64,000 nucleotides of DNA from DASRJG01 sp032124015 (GCA_032124015.1 JAQBEH010000020.1:1-64000); one strand, 5' to 3'. Shown: positions 44,622 to 53,782, counted from the stretch's first letter. The notes: a model not told the origin generated them from the letters alone. A program made the numbers and translations.

Positions 44622-46265
44622 TCATTCACCGTCGGGAGGGCCGAGGAGGACGTACTCGTGGCGGTTGATGCGTCCCTCGGCCAGGACGGACAAGGTATCG
44701 ATCGGCCGTGCGCCGCGCATGCGATCGTAGCGTTCACGCAGGAGGATCGCGTAGCGGGATCGCTCGTTCGTCAGGACGTCGACCAGTTCCTCGTCGGACC
44801 AATAGACCGCCGTCTTGCGCAGCGTATAGAACATGAACTGCTCGAACTTCGCGTTGTCGACGGCGATGCGCTCGCCCCTGGGCGCCGCGGCGTCCATGCG
44901 CTCGCAAAACAGCCGGGCCGATTGCATGCGCGACCACGTGGCGCCGCCGACGGTGCCGGCGAGGAAGAGCGCCACCAAGGATCCGGCGATGGCGCTCGCG
45001 ATGGCGGCCTCGCGAAGCCCCCGTCGCAACAGCACGAGGCCGAAGGAGGCGCCCGCCGCCAACGCGAGCCCCGAAACGACCAGCGCGATCGCGCCGCCGG
45101 TCCCCGCGGCTACGGACAAGGCCTCAGGAATCGAAACCACCCCGGAGGCGAGCGCCACCGGGGCGACCACGCCGAGCACGATTCCAAAAACGGCCATCAG
45201 GGCGAAGCCGAACGTGCCGAGGCCAGCCTGCACCACCGCAGCCGCGATGACCAAAGAGATCGCGGGGAACGCTTCCATCATGTAGACGCCCCGTTTCCCC
45301 GACGAGCCCGAAAAAAGGAAAAGGCCGAACAGCGTGAACAAGGCGGCGGTGCGCGCGGCGATGGTCCCGCGTTCGTCGCTTCCGGAGGCCGGATTTCGGA
45401 TGATGAACGCGATCGCCGCCGGCAGGAATGCAACCCAGGGGACGAGGTCGGCGGGCATTTGGTACGAGTAGAACCACCATGGCTGCACCGAGTTCCAGGC
45501 GTTCGTGTAGCGGTGAAGGTTCTGATGGATCGTCGCCTCATAGACGAAGTCCCATCCGGCCCGCACGCCGAGCCCGTAGATCCAGGCACCGACGATCAGG
45601 AACGCCACGCCGACCCCCGGATTCCAGGCGATGCGCAGAAGGGGCCGGAAGCGCCGTCGCGCGATCGCCTCCGCAACGATCCAGAACACGGGCCAGAGGA
45701 GCGCCACGGGTCCCTTCGTGAGAATTCCGAATCCGACGGCCGCCCAACCCGCCGCGATGCAAAACAGGGGACGCTTCTGCGAGGGCTCGCCGAAAAGGGC
45801 TTCGCTCCACAGCGTGATCGCGATGAAGGCGAACGCGGCCATGGTCATGTCGCACGAGCACCACTGGGCCTTTTGGAAGAACTCGACGCCGGTCAAGGTC
45901 ACCAGCGCCCCGCCGTAGCCGATCGCATCCGATCCCCACAGTCTGCGGCCGAGGCGCGCGGTCAGGAGAAGGACGACGAGCGCGGCGATCGCGGACGGCA
46001 CCCGCGAGGTCGCTTCGTTGACCCGGTCGAACGGGAGCGAGGCGATGACGACCGACCAGAACAAGACCGGAGGCTTGTCGACGTTCTTGTCGTCGCCGAT
46101 GTAGGGGACGACCCACTCGCCCGAGGATTTCATCGACTGCGCCTGATGCGCGAAGCGGGATTCGTCCGGAGACATCACCTCGCGGATGGGAAGCGGCACG
46201 ACGACCAGGAGCGCCCACGCGACGATCAGTCCCGTGCGGGAGAGCAGGCTCTTTGACAGCATCAT
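44622..46265 (-). CDS. ArnT-like family 39 glycosyltransferase
   Basis: A multi-pass membrane glycosyltransferase of the ArnT/PMT superfamily that transfers sugar from a lipid-linked donor to an envelope acceptor. Asp34-Glu35 in MSPDESRFAHQA, in the first periplasmic loop, and DKPPVLFWS are the usual catalytic-region motifs. About ten hydrophobic segments follow, then a soluble C-terminal part (PRGERIAVDNAKFEQF). 547 residues from the ATG pair at 46265/46262; the long in-frame extension to 46514 has no membrane character. Whether it acts on lipid A, protein or another acceptor cannot be told. Confidence 0.8.
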   Translation of the reverse strand: MMLSKSLLSRTGLIVAWALLVVVPLPIREVMSPDESRFAHQAQSMKSSGEWVVPYIGDDKNVDKPPVLFWSVVIASLPFDRVNEATSRVPSAIAALVVLLLTARLGRRLWGSDAIGYGGALVTLTGVEFFQKAQWCSCDMTMAAFAFIAITLWSEALFGEPSQKRPLFCIAAGWAAVGFGILTKGPVALLWPVFWIVAEAIARRRFRPLLRIAWNPGVGVAFLIVGAWIYGLGVRAGWDFVYEATIHQNLHRYTNAWNSVQPWWFYSYQMPADLVPWVAFLPAAIAFIIRNPASGSDERGTIAARTAALFTLFGLFLFSGSSGKRGVYMMEAFPAISLVIAAAVVQAGLGTFGFALMAVFGIVLGVVAPVALASGVVSIPEALSVAAGTGGAIALVVSGLALAAGASFGLVLLRRGLREAAIASAIAGSLVALFLAGTVGGATWSRMQSARLFCERMDAAAPRGERIAVDNAKFEQFMFYTLRKTAVYWSDEELVDVLTNERSRYAILLRERYDRMRGARPIDTLSVLAEGRINRHEYVLLGPPDGE

Positions 46266-46326
46266 GGGCGCGGACGCTACCACGTCTTGCCTCCCCTTCG
46301 GCGCTGGCCTAGACTCGTGCCTCCCT

Positions 46327-47634
46327 ATGATCCTCGCGCCAAAGAAGCCGATCCGCCCCGCCCGCACCGTCCTCGCGCTCGTTGTCTTTTGTGCGTTGTT
46401 CCTGGTCGCTTCCGCGCTCCAAGCCGCCGAGCTCCGTGCCCCGGTCGTGGTCGTCCCCGGCGCGCCGGGGACCGAGCTCGTGGACGCCGTGTCGGGGAAG
46501 CTGGTCTGGCCCAACGCCTGGCTGATGACGATTCCCGGCGGAACCGACTGCCTCGCCCTTCCCCTCGACGATCCGGAGAGCGCGCCGGTCGTGACCGGCG
46601 GCCTCGTTCGCGCCGTGCGCGTCGCGGGGATGAAGTTCCCCGTCCGCGTTTACGGCGGGCTAGAAAAGAAGCTCAAAGCCCTCGACTACCACGCGGGGGA
46701 TTGGAACGCTCCCACCGGTGAAGGCGAGTACTTTTACTTTCCCTACGACTGGCGCCAGAGCGTCGAGACGAGCGGGCGCCGGTTGTCCATCGCGCTTGCG
46801 GAGCTGTACCGGAAGAGCCCGGAGGGCACGCCGCCCGCGATCGTGCTCGGTCACTCTTTGGGGGGCCTGGTCGCCCGCTACGCGCTGATGTACGGCGACG
46901 TCGCCTTGGGTCGGGAGGGACCGCTACCGCCCGTGACCTGGGCCGGAGACCAGCAGATCGGGACGCTCTTCCTCGTCGCGACGCCGAACGAGGGGACGTT
47001 CATCGCGCTCAAGCGGCTCGAGAAGGGGATCTACTACAGCAGCAGCGGTCGGCGTGGCGCCTTTTCGAAGGAGACCCTTTTCTCCTTCCCCGCGGTGTTC
47101 GACGTCATCCCGGCGGACCTCCCCCCGCTCGTCGACAGGGAAGGACGCGACCTTCCGTTCCGTCTCGACGATCCCGACGATTGGGAGCGTCTCGGCTGGT
47201 CGGTCGTCGACGATCCCGACGACGCTTCGGCGATACCGCACGACGTGCTTCGGGCGCACCTCGCGCGGGAGTTGGCGCGAAGCGCGCGCCTCCGGACAGC
47301 GCTGGATCAACGTGCGGATACTCCCAATCCGGCGACGGTTTACGGCGTTGCGGGGCTGTCGAGGAGCGTCCAGCGCACCGCCTTGGTGACGAAGAAGAAG
47401 GGCAAGATGAAGGTTCGCTTCGATCCGCCCCCGGGGACCGGAGCGATCCTGAAGCCGATCCTGTTCGAACCGGGAGACTCGATGGTTGCGACCCGATCGC
47501 TTACCGCTGAGGGCTCGTCGCACGATCCGACGGGCAGCCTCTGCTTCGCGGGCGTCGTGCGCTCCAAGCGATCCCATCACGCGCTGCTGTCCAGCCCCGA
47601 GATGCTCGCCGCTCTGGTCGAAGCCCTCAAGTAG
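46327..47634 (+). CDS. LCAT-like alpha/beta hydrolase
   Basis: Resembles lecithin:cholesterol acyltransferase and related phospholipase-type hydrolases. A signal-like hydrophobic stretch (TVLALVVFCALFLVASAL, about residues 14-31) ends in AAE. VVVVPGAPGTEL is the LCAT start motif, FPYDWRQSVE matches the family APYDWR element, and Ser177 in VLGHSLGGLVARY is the nucleophile. A likely Asp (PGDSMVATRSL) and His (HHALLSSPEM) follow near the C-terminus. 435 residues from ATG 46327. The stop overlaps an ABC transporter ATPase, linking it to the next three genes. Confidence 0.8.
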   Translation: MILAPKKPIRPARTVLALVVFCALFLVASALQAAELRAPVVVVPGAPGTELVDAVSGKLVWPNAWLMTIPGGTDCLALPLDDPESAPVVTGGLVRAVRVAGMKFPVRVYGGLEKKLKALDYHAGDWNAPTGEGEYFYFPYDWRQSVETSGRRLSIALAELYRKSPEGTPPAIVLGHSLGGLVARYALMYGDVALGREGPLPPVTWAGDQQIGTLFLVATPNEGTFIALKRLEKGIYYSSSGRRGAFSKETLFSFPAVFDVIPADLPPLVDREGRDLPFRLDDPDDWERLGWSVVDDPDDASAIPHDVLRAHLARELARSARLRTALDQRADTPNPATVYGVAGLSRSVQRTALVTKKKGKMKVRFDPPPGTGAILKPILFEPGDSMVATRSLTAEGSSHDPTGSLCFAGVVRSKRSHHALLSSPEMLAALVEALK

Positions 47635-48323
47635 TGGAGACGATCCTGGACGGCCGCGGTCTTGCGCGGACGTATTGGCTCGGCGCGACGCCGGTGAAAG
47701 CGCTCGACGGCGTCGACATCACGATCGGCCGTTTTGAGTTTCTCGTCCTTCAAGGGCCGTCCGGCTCCGGCAAGACCACGCTCATCAATCTCCTCGGGCT
47801 CCTCGACCGGCCCGACGCTGGAAGTCTCGACCTCGACGGTGCGCCCGTGGCGATGCTGGACGAAAATGCCCGCGCGGATCTGAGACGCGACCGATTCGGT
47901 TTCGTCTTCCAGTCGTTCAACCTCGTCGCGGTGCTGACCGCGTCCGAAAACGTGGAATATCCGATGATGTTGAAGGGTGTGTCGCGCGAGGCGAGACGGC
48001 GTCGCGCCGCGGAACTCCTCGCTCGCGTCGGCCTGTCGGAGAAAGCGGACGTGCGTCCGGACCTGCTCTCCGGAGGCCAACGTCAGCGCGTTGCCATCGC
48101 GCGCGCCTTGGCGAACGAACCGGAAGTCATCCTCGCCGACGAACCCACGGCGAACCTCGACACACGAACGGCCGACGACGTCTTGGACCTGATGTCTCTC
48201 ATCAACCAAGAGCGCCGGGTCGCGTTCGTCCTGTCCTCGCACGACCCCCGCGTCGTCGCCCGGGCGCAACGCGTTCTCACCCTGCGCGACGGCCGGATCG
48301 CCGGGACCCCGTCCTCGCCATGA
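47634..48323 (+). CDS. ABC transporter ATPase, LolD/MacB type
   Basis: 229-residue ATP-binding protein with Walker A GPSGSGKTTLI, Q-loop FVFQSFNLV, signature LSGGQRQRVAIARAL, Walker B VILADEPTANLD and the H-loop SSHDPR. This class drives permeases of the FtsX/MacB type, such as LolCDE (lipoprotein release) or MacB. GTG 47634 overlaps the hydrolase stop by one base, and the following permease overlaps by 4 bases. Confidence 0.9.
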   Translation: METILDGRGLARTYWLGATPVKALDGVDITIGRFEFLVLQGPSGSGKTTLINLLGLLDRPDAGSLDLDGAPVAMLDENARADLRRDRFGFVFQSFNLVAVLTASENVEYPMMLKGVSREARRRRAAELLARVGLSEKADVRPDLLSGGQRQRVAIARALANEPEVILADEPTANLDTRTADDVLDLMSLINQERRVAFVLSSHDPRVVARAQRVLTLRDGRIAGTPSSP

Positions 48324-49546
48324 GCCTCGTCGCGCTTGCCCTCAGAAACGTCGCGCGCAACCGCAGGCGGAGCGTGCTGACCGGAGGGGTCGTTGTTTTC
48401 GGTTTCGCCGCGATCGCGCTCTCCGGCGGGTTCATGTCGCAGTCGTTCGAGGGTTTGCGCGACGGGACGATCAGGAACGGTACGGGCCACCTGCAGTTCG
48501 CCGATCCGGCTTTCTTCGCGGGCAGCGAGGACGCCGCGCTCGAACACGGCCTTTCCGGGAGCGATCGGGCCATTGCGCTTCTCGAGTCGGACGCCGAAGT
48601 CGAGGCCGTACTCCCTCGTATCGATTTCGTCGGCCTAGCCACGAATGGCAACCGATCGGTGCCGTTTTTAGGGACGGGGCTCGATCCGGGCCCCGAGGCG
48701 CTCACGATGGATACCGCGAAGCTCCTCGTATCCGGCAGGTGGCTTGGGGATGCCAACGAGCGAGGCGTGGTGCTCGGCAGCGGCCTCGCGCGCACCTTGA
48801 ACGTGAAGGCGGGGGACACGATCACGCTGCTCGCCACCACACCCGAAGGGGTGTTGAACGCCGTGGACGCCACGGTGACGGGACTCGCCGACATTCCGAT
48901 CAAAGAGCTCGACGAACGGTACCTCGCGACGACTCTTGGCCTCGCCTCGGACCTGCTCGTTGCAAGCGGGCGCGTCTCGAAGCTCGCGGTCGTCCTGCGC
49001 GAGCCCGCCGATGCAACCGCCACCCTGCCGAGGCTCCTACAGAGCTTGCATCGCGCGGGCATCGACGTGGCGGGGAAGACCTGGGAGGAGCTCGCGGTGT
49101 TCTACCGCCAGGTGCGCATGCTCTACGTGGGGATCTTCGGCTTCATGGGGTTGGTGCTCGTCGTCGTGGTGCTGCTCGCCGCGGCGAACACGATGATGAT
49201 GGCCGCCGCCGAGCGAACGCGCGAGATCGGGACCCTTCGCGCCCTGGGGACCCGCCCCTCCGCGATCCGGCGGATGTTCGTCGCGGAGGGGCTCATCCTC
49301 GCGGCGTTCGGTTGCCTCGGCGGAGCGCTCTTGTCCTTGGCGATCCGCGCGGGCCTCAATCATGCCGGCCTGACGCTTCCGCCGCCCCCCGGCGTCTCTC
49401 ACGGGATGCCGCTGCACGTGAACCTCTACGTGACGGCCTACGCCGCGGGGGCTGTCGCGATGACCGCCACGCTCGTCGTGGCGTCGTGGTTTCCCGCGCG
49501 CCGGGCCGCGCGGATGCCGATCATCGACGCGCTCGCGCATGTGTAG
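48320..49546 (+). CDS. FtsX/LolC-E type ABC permease
   Basis: 408-residue permease with one N-terminal membrane helix (SVLTGGVVVFGFAAIALSGG), a large periplasmic domain (about residues 45-260), and three C-terminal helices (VGIFGFMGLVLVVVVLL onward). AAERTREIGTLRALGTR is the FtsX/MacB core motif. It pairs with the ATPase upstream. Only one permease gene is present, so it would work as a homodimer, unlike LolC/LolE. ATG 48320. Confidence 0.88.
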   Translation: MSLVALALRNVARNRRRSVLTGGVVVFGFAAIALSGGFMSQSFEGLRDGTIRNGTGHLQFADPAFFAGSEDAALEHGLSGSDRAIALLESDAEVEAVLPRIDFVGLATNGNRSVPFLGTGLDPGPEALTMDTAKLLVSGRWLGDANERGVVLGSGLARTLNVKAGDTITLLATTPEGVLNAVDATVTGLADIPIKELDERYLATTLGLASDLLVASGRVSKLAVVLREPADATATLPRLLQSLHRAGIDVAGKTWEELAVFYRQVRMLYVGIFGFMGLVLVVVVLLAAANTMMMAAAERTREIGTLRALGTRPSAIRRMFVAEGLILAAFGCLGGALLSLAIRAGLNHAGLTLPPPPGVSHGMPLHVNLYVTAYAAGAVAMTATLVVASWFPARRAARMPIIDALAHV

Positions 49547-50294
49547 CGGGTGGGCCGCCCTGGCTACGGCGTTGCTCCTGGCCGGTCCGAGCGCCGGGAG
49601 TCGTGCGCCGGCTGTCGATCCCGCCGGGATGCTCCACAAGGCCGACGCGCCCCACGACGCGTTTTCAGAGGGCGTCATTCGCCTGCGCGTTGTCGTGAAC
49701 GAGCGGGGGAAAAAACCGCTCGCCAACGTCCTTCAGCTCTACGTCGAGGGCACCGACCGGTCGCTTGTCGTGTTTCGCGAGGGGAAACAGCAGGGGAGGA
49801 AGATCCTCACGCTGGGGGATCGTGTCTTTCTGATCGTTCCCGGAGCGTCGCGGCCGATCCCCGTCAGCAAGACCCAGCGGTTGATGGGCGCGGCGTCGTT
49901 CGGCGACATCGCGCGCCTACGTTTCGCCGACGAGTACGAGGCGAGTCTGCGACCCGGAGACGAGCCGATTGCGGGCTCCCATGGCGAAATTCCCTGCCGC
50001 GTCCTCGAACTCGCCGCCAAACGACCGGGATCCGCCTATCCGACCGCCGTGTTGTGGGTCGGGCGGGATGACGGGCTCGCGCGGCGACTCCGCCTGTCCC
50101 TGGCTTCCGGGAAGGACGCGAAAGACGTGTTGTTCACGAGCTACGACGACAAGCATCGGATCGCGACGATGGAGATCCGCGACCTGCTGACAGCTGGCGG
50201 CGCCAACGTGACGAACCTCGCGTTTGAAAGCTACGAAAAGCGCCCCCTCGATCCCGCGATCTTCGATCCCGAGGGGGCGCGAGCGGTTCCCTGA
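49539..50294 (+). CDS. LolA-like outer membrane lipoprotein-sorting protein
   Basis: 251 residues. A signal-like N-terminus (WAALATALLLAGPSAGSRA) precedes a beta-rich domain similar to the LolA-like family annotated as outer membrane lipoprotein-sorting protein (LTLGDRVFLIVPGASRPI; MGAASFGDIARLRF). ATG 49539 overlaps the permease by 8 bases. In the operon with an FtsX-type ABC pair it plausibly accepts a lipid or lipoprotein from the transporter (inference). It is convergent to asnA with a 7-base gap. Confidence 0.75.
   Translation: MCSGWAALATALLLAGPSAGSRAPAVDPAGMLHKADAPHDAFSEGVIRLRVVVNERGKKPLANVLQLYVEGTDRSLVVFREGKQQGRKILTLGDRVFLIVPGASRPIPVSKTQRLMGAASFGDIARLRFADEYEASLRPGDEPIAGSHGEIPCRVLELAAKRPGSAYPTAVLWVGRDDGLARRLRLSLASGKDAKDVLFTSYDDKHRIATMEIRDLLTAGGANVTNLAFESYEKRPLDPAIFDPEGARAVP
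50236..50280 (-). terminator. Intrinsic terminator for asnA
   Basis: A perfect 11-bp GC-rich stem (50240-50250 with 50270-50280) and a 19-base loop lie inside the 3' end of the LolA-like coding region. Read on the minus strand it sits 22 bases after the asnA stop and is followed directly by four T. The plus-strand reading has no T-run. Confidence 0.6.
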
Positions 50295-50301
50295 TCCGTC
50301 T

Positions 50302-51438
50302 CTACTCCAAAACGACGATGTTTCTCGCCGCGCAGATATCCTTGAGCTGCTTGGGCCAAAGCGTGACGCTGACCTCGCCGAGATGCGCCTTTTGCAGCAG
50401 GAGCATGGTCGTTCGCGACTGGCCGATCCCGCCACCGATAGAAAGCGGGATCTCGTCGTTCATGATCGCCTTGTGATAGGGGAGCTTCAGGAACTCGCTC
50501 TGACCGGAGATCGCGAGTTGCTGCTTGAGCGTCTCTTTCGTCACGCGGACGCCCATCGAAGTCAACTCGTGGCGGCGTTTGGTGATGGGATTCCACACGA
50601 GGATGTCCCCGTTCAACCCGTAGTACTGCTGTCCGTTTTTCGTAACCGTCGGCGTGACCCAATCGTCATAGTCGGCGGCCCGCATCTCGTGCGGGTAGCC
50701 ATCCTTCAAGACCGACCCGATGCCGATGATGAACACCGCGGGGTACTTCTGAAGAACCTGCGTCTCGCGCTGTTTGCGCGGGAGGTCGGGGAACATATCG
50801 AGGATCTCTTCCGCGTGCAGGAACGTCAGCTCGTCGGGCAGTTTAGGATGGCCTGAGTCTTTCAGCTTCGGGAAGTTCGCATGGAGGAACGCCTCCGCCC
50901 CCTTGAGAACCTTCCAGATCCCGCGCACCGTTCCGATCAGCGTGTCGAGATTGCGATCTTCGGCGGTGATGCGTTTCTCCCAGTCCCACTGGTCGACGTA
51001 GGCGCTGTGGTCGTGATCCAGGAAGTAGTCCTTGCGAACCGCGCGCATGTCCGTGCAGATCCCTTCGCCGATCGCGCAGTCGAATTGCTTGAGCGCCATC
51101 CTCTTCCACTTGGTTGCGGCCTGGACCACCTGGCCGTTCAGGCGCTTGTCGAGTCCGAGCCCGCAGGGAAACTCGATCGGCGTGCGCGAGCCGTCCCGGT
51201 CGAGGTAGTCGTTGACGCCGCTTTCTCTCGTGACGATGAGGGGCACCTCGACGTGGAAGAGGTTCAACTCGAGACACAGGCCATCTTCGATGAATCGTTT
51301 CACCGCCGAGAGGGCAAGCTGCGTCTCTTTCCGATCCAGGACCGGCCGGTAGTCGTCCGGCAAGATCTTCGCGACCTCCTCGTAGGTCGAAATTCCGGGT
51401 CCCGCCAGGTCTGCTTTCTTGTCCTTCAGTAGGGTCAT
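50302..51438 (-). CDS. asnA: Aspartate--ammonia ligase (asparagine synthetase A)
   Basis: Makes asparagine from aspartate, ammonia and ATP; related to class II aminoacyl-tRNA synthetases. Typical AsnA segments are seen: ATKWKRMALKQFDCAIGEGI, SAYVDQWDWEKRI, LPYHKAIMNDEIPLSIGGGI and GQSRTTMLLLQKAHLGEV. 378 residues against the usual 330-340. ATG 51438 has an excellent AGGAGGAA site. A TAAAAT -10 candidate lies about 25 bases upstream, without a good -35. It is divergent from surE. Confidence 0.95.
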   Translation of the reverse strand: MTLLKDKKADLAGPGISTYEEVAKILPDDYRPVLDRKETQLALSAVKRFIEDGLCLELNLFHVEVPLIVTRESGVNDYLDRDGSRTPIEFPCGLGLDKRLNGQVVQAATKWKRMALKQFDCAIGEGICTDMRAVRKDYFLDHDHSAYVDQWDWEKRITAEDRNLDTLIGTVRGIWKVLKGAEAFLHANFPKLKDSGHPKLPDELTFLHAEEILDMFPDLPRKQRETQVLQKYPAVFIIGIGSVLKDGYPHEMRAADYDDWVTPTVTKNGQQYYGLNGDILVWNPITKRRHELTSMGVRVTKETLKQQLAISGQSEFLKLPYHKAIMNDEIPLSIGGGIGQSRTTMLLLQKAHLGEVSVTLWPKQLKDICAARNIVVLE

Positions 51439-51566
51439 GGGTTCCTCCTGTGGAGTCCGCGAATTTTAGGACGTCATCGGGACCGTTCGCCGCAGGGCTC
51501 GGGACAAGCTTGGTGCGGTGGCTTCGTCCTTGCGGGAAACGCGCTCTTCGCGGACCATGCCGCCTC

Positions 51567-52337
51567 GTGAGCACCGTCAATGACCGCCCCTGCCTGCTCG
51601 TCACCAACGATGACGGGTTCGAAGCCCCGGGACTCGCCGCGCTGGTTGCGGCCGTGTCGCGCCTCGGCCGTGTCGTGGTCGTCGCTCCCGATAGGGAGCG
51701 TAGCGGGGCGGGCCACGCCCTGACCCTCGGCCGGCCGTTGCGGGTGCGCTCGCGAGGTGAAGACCGGTTCGAGGTCGACGGCACGCCGACGGACTGCGTT
51801 CATCTCGGCGTGTTCAACCTGACCGGAGGCCGGCCGCCCCAACTGGTTCTTTCGGGGATCAACCGCGGTGTCAATCTCGGTGACGACGTCACCTACTCGG
51901 GAACGGTCGCCGCCGCGCTCGAGGGGACCTTGCTGCGAGTCCCGTCGATCGCCTTTTCCGTGGAACGGGACGCCGAGGGGCAGGCGGACTACGGGGTCGC
52001 GGCCGCCCTCGCCGCGCGGCTCGCCGAAAAGGCGCTCGAAAACGGAGTACCGCCCGGAGTGCTGCTGAACGTCAACGTCCCGAGGGGCACGCCGCGGGGC
52101 ATCCGCATCACGCGACAGGGGACACGCACCTACCGCGCGGCCGCCGTCGAGCGCCTCGACCCCTCCGGACGGCCGTACTTCTGGATCGCGGGCGCCGACA
52201 CCACGCCCTCGCAAGAGCCGGACGGCGACCACGTCGCGATACGCGAGGGGTACGTCTCGATCACGCCCCTACACGCGGACATGACCCACGACCCGTCGCG
52301 TGGGATTCTCTCGGCATGGGGGCTGACCCTACCGTGA
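51567..52337 (+). CDS. surE: 5'/3'-nucleotidase SurE
   Basis: Stationary-phase survival phosphatase acting on nucleoside monophosphates. LLVTNDDGFEAPGLAAL carries the metal-binding Asp-Asp; VAPDRERSGAGHALT, SGINRGVNLGDDVTYSGTV and AIREGYVSITPL are family motifs. 256 residues. GTG 51567 is chosen because the conserved domain starts directly; upstream in-frame sequence has no similarity. The last 22 bases overlap pcm, the classical surE-pcm pair. Confidence 0.95.
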   Translation: MSTVNDRPCLLVTNDDGFEAPGLAALVAAVSRLGRVVVVAPDRERSGAGHALTLGRPLRVRSRGEDRFEVDGTPTDCVHLGVFNLTGGRPPQLVLSGINRGVNLGDDVTYSGTVAAALEGTLLRVPSIAFSVERDAEGQADYGVAAALAARLAEKALENGVPPGVLLNVNVPRGTPRGIRITRQGTRTYRAAAVERLDPSGRPYFWIAGADTTPSQEPDGDHVAIREGYVSITPLHADMTHDPSRGILSAWGLTLP

Positions 52338-52996
52338 GCGCCGGGGACGTCCGCCGCGCCCGCATGGTCCGCGATCTCGAAGCGCGGGGCATCGCCAACC
52401 GCCGCGTGCTGGACGCGCTGGGGACAATCCCCAGGGAGCCGTTCGTGGAAGAGGCCCTGCGCGCAAAGGCGTACGATGACGCCGCGCTTCCGATCGGCGA
52501 GAAGCAGACGATTTCGCAGCCGTTCATCGTCGCGCGAATGTGCGAGTTGACCGAGCCGGACGGCACCGGTCGCGTGCTGGAGATCGGATCGGGTTCAGGT
52601 TACCACGCCGCGGTTTTGAGCCGTCTTTTCGAGCACGTGTATTCGGTCGAGCGTCTCGCCGCCTTCTCGAAACGCGCCCGCGAGACCGTGCGCGCGCTGG
52701 GCATCGAGACCGTCCATTTCAAGATTTTCGACGGGAGCTACGGATGGAGCGAGTTCGCCCCGTATCGGGCGATCGTGGTGACCGCCGCGGCGCCGGAGGT
52801 TCCCGCACCGCTCCTGGAGCAGCTCGAAGACGGTGGCCGGCTCGTGCTCCCGATCGCCACGAAGGCCGCCGGCGCGGGCGACGGCGGAGAACAAACGCTG
52901 ATTCGCGTCGTGAAGGACGGGGCCGGAGTGCATCGCGAAGAGCACGGGCCGTGCCGGTTCGTTCCGCTGCTGGGCAAGTTCGGATGGACGGCCTAG
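52316..52996 (+). CDS. pcm: Protein-L-isoaspartate O-methyltransferase
   Basis: Repairs isoaspartyl residues in aged proteins with S-adenosylmethionine. It shows IPREPFVEEALRAKAYDDAALPIG, KQTISQPFIVARM and the SAM loop VLEIGSGSGYHAAVLS, followed by VTAAAPEVP. 226 residues. The ATG lies within the end of surE, so both genes are probably on one transcript. tRNA-Pro(CGG) follows 37 bases downstream. Confidence 0.95.
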   Translation: MGADPTVSAGDVRRARMVRDLEARGIANRRVLDALGTIPREPFVEEALRAKAYDDAALPIGEKQTISQPFIVARMCELTEPDGTGRVLEIGSGSGYHAAVLSRLFEHVYSVERLAAFSKRARETVRALGIETVHFKIFDGSYGWSEFAPYRAIVVTAAAPEVPAPLLEQLEDGGRLVLPIATKAAGAGDGGEQTLIRVVKDGAGVHREEHGPCRFVPLLGKFGWTA

Positions 52997-53033
52997 CGGC
53001 GCCCTGCTATCCTCCCCGGGTTTCGCTTCGGGT

Positions 53034-53110
53034 CGGGGCGTAGCGCAGCCTGGTAGCGCACCTGGTTCGGGACCAGGGGGTCGTAGGTTCAAATCCTATC
53101 GCCCCGACCA
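53034..53110 (+). tRNA. tRNA-Pro (anticodon CGG)
   Basis: A 77-base cloverleaf with encoded CCA. Acceptor CGGGGCG/CGCCCCG, D-arm GCGC/GCGC, anticodon arm CCTGG/CCAGG with CGG at 53068-53070, T-arm GTAGG/CCTAT (one G-T pair) around TTCAAAT. Reads CCG. Acceptor and D-arm are nearly identical to tRNA-Pro(GGG) at 35180. Confidence 0.97.
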
Positions 53111-53153
53111 ATGTCGTTTCTTTGAATATCACGCAGACTCCGCCGGTGTTTGG

Positions 53154-53678
53154 ATGCTGGTCTCCGACCTGAAAAACATCATCCGCGAAGTGCCCGACTA
53201 TCCGAAGCCGGGAATCGTCTTCTACGATCTCACCACCCTGTTCAAGAATGGGGGGGCCTTTCGAACCGTGATCGAGCGGCTCGCGGAGCGCTTCCGCGAG
53301 GACAAGATCGACATGGTCGTGGGCATCGAGGCACGGGGTTTCATGTTGGCGGCCGCCTTGGCCTATGAGTACGGACTCGGCATCGTCCCGGTGAGAAAGC
53401 CGGGCAAGTTGCCGTGGCGCATCACCGGTGAGGATTACACGCTGGAGTACGGCCAGGGACGGCTCGAGGTTCACGAAGACGCCGTCGAGAAGGGTCAGCG
53501 TGTGCTGATCGTTGACGATGTGCTCGCGACCGGGGGCACCGCGGCGGCGACGGGAAGGCTCATCAACAGGCTCGGTGCCAGCGTTTGCGGGTATGCTTTT
53601 CTCGTGGAACTTTGTTTTCTCAACGGACGAGACCTTCTCCGCTCCGACAACGTGTTCAGTCTGATCTCTTACCCATGA
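53154..53678 (+). CDS. apt: Adenine phosphoribosyltransferase
   Basis: Salvages adenine with PRPP to form AMP. It begins LKNIIREVPDYPKPGIVFYD, the Apt start, and has the PRPP motif VLIVDDVLATGGTAAA. IEARGF and VRKPGKLPW are further family motifs. 174 residues. It lies between two tRNA genes; the tRNA-Arg begins 1 base after its stop. Confidence 0.95.
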   Translation: MLVSDLKNIIREVPDYPKPGIVFYDLTTLFKNGGAFRTVIERLAERFREDKIDMVVGIEARGFMLAAALAYEYGLGIVPVRKPGKLPWRITGEDYTLEYGQGRLEVHEDAVEKGQRVLIVDDVLATGGTAAATGRLINRLGASVCGYAFLVELCFLNGRDLLRSDNVFSLISYP

Positions 53679-53679
53679 C

Positions 53680-53757
53680 GGGCCTGTAGCTCAGTCCGGA
53701 TAGAGCAGGAGTTTCCTAAACTCAAGGTCGCAGGTTCAAGTCCTGCCAGGCCCACCA
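53680..53757 (+). tRNA. tRNA-Arg (anticodon CCT)
   Basis: A 78-base cloverleaf with encoded CCA. Acceptor GGGCCTG/CAGGCCC, D-arm GCTC/GAGC, anticodon CCT at 53715-53717, T-arm GCAGG/CCTGC around TTCAAGT. The top pair of the anticodon stem is a G-A mismatch (53708/53724). Reads AGG, rare in this high-GC genome. It starts 1 base after the apt stop, so it may be processed from the apt transcript. Confidence 0.94.
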
Positions 53758-53782
53758 GGCCGCATGAATCGAGGATCCAGCG

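Noticed and set aside
44550..46256. Long plus-strand frame opposite the glycosyltransferase, starting in the inverted repeat
   Set aside because: Composition is that of an antisense shadow, and the minus-strand ArnT-like gene explains the region.
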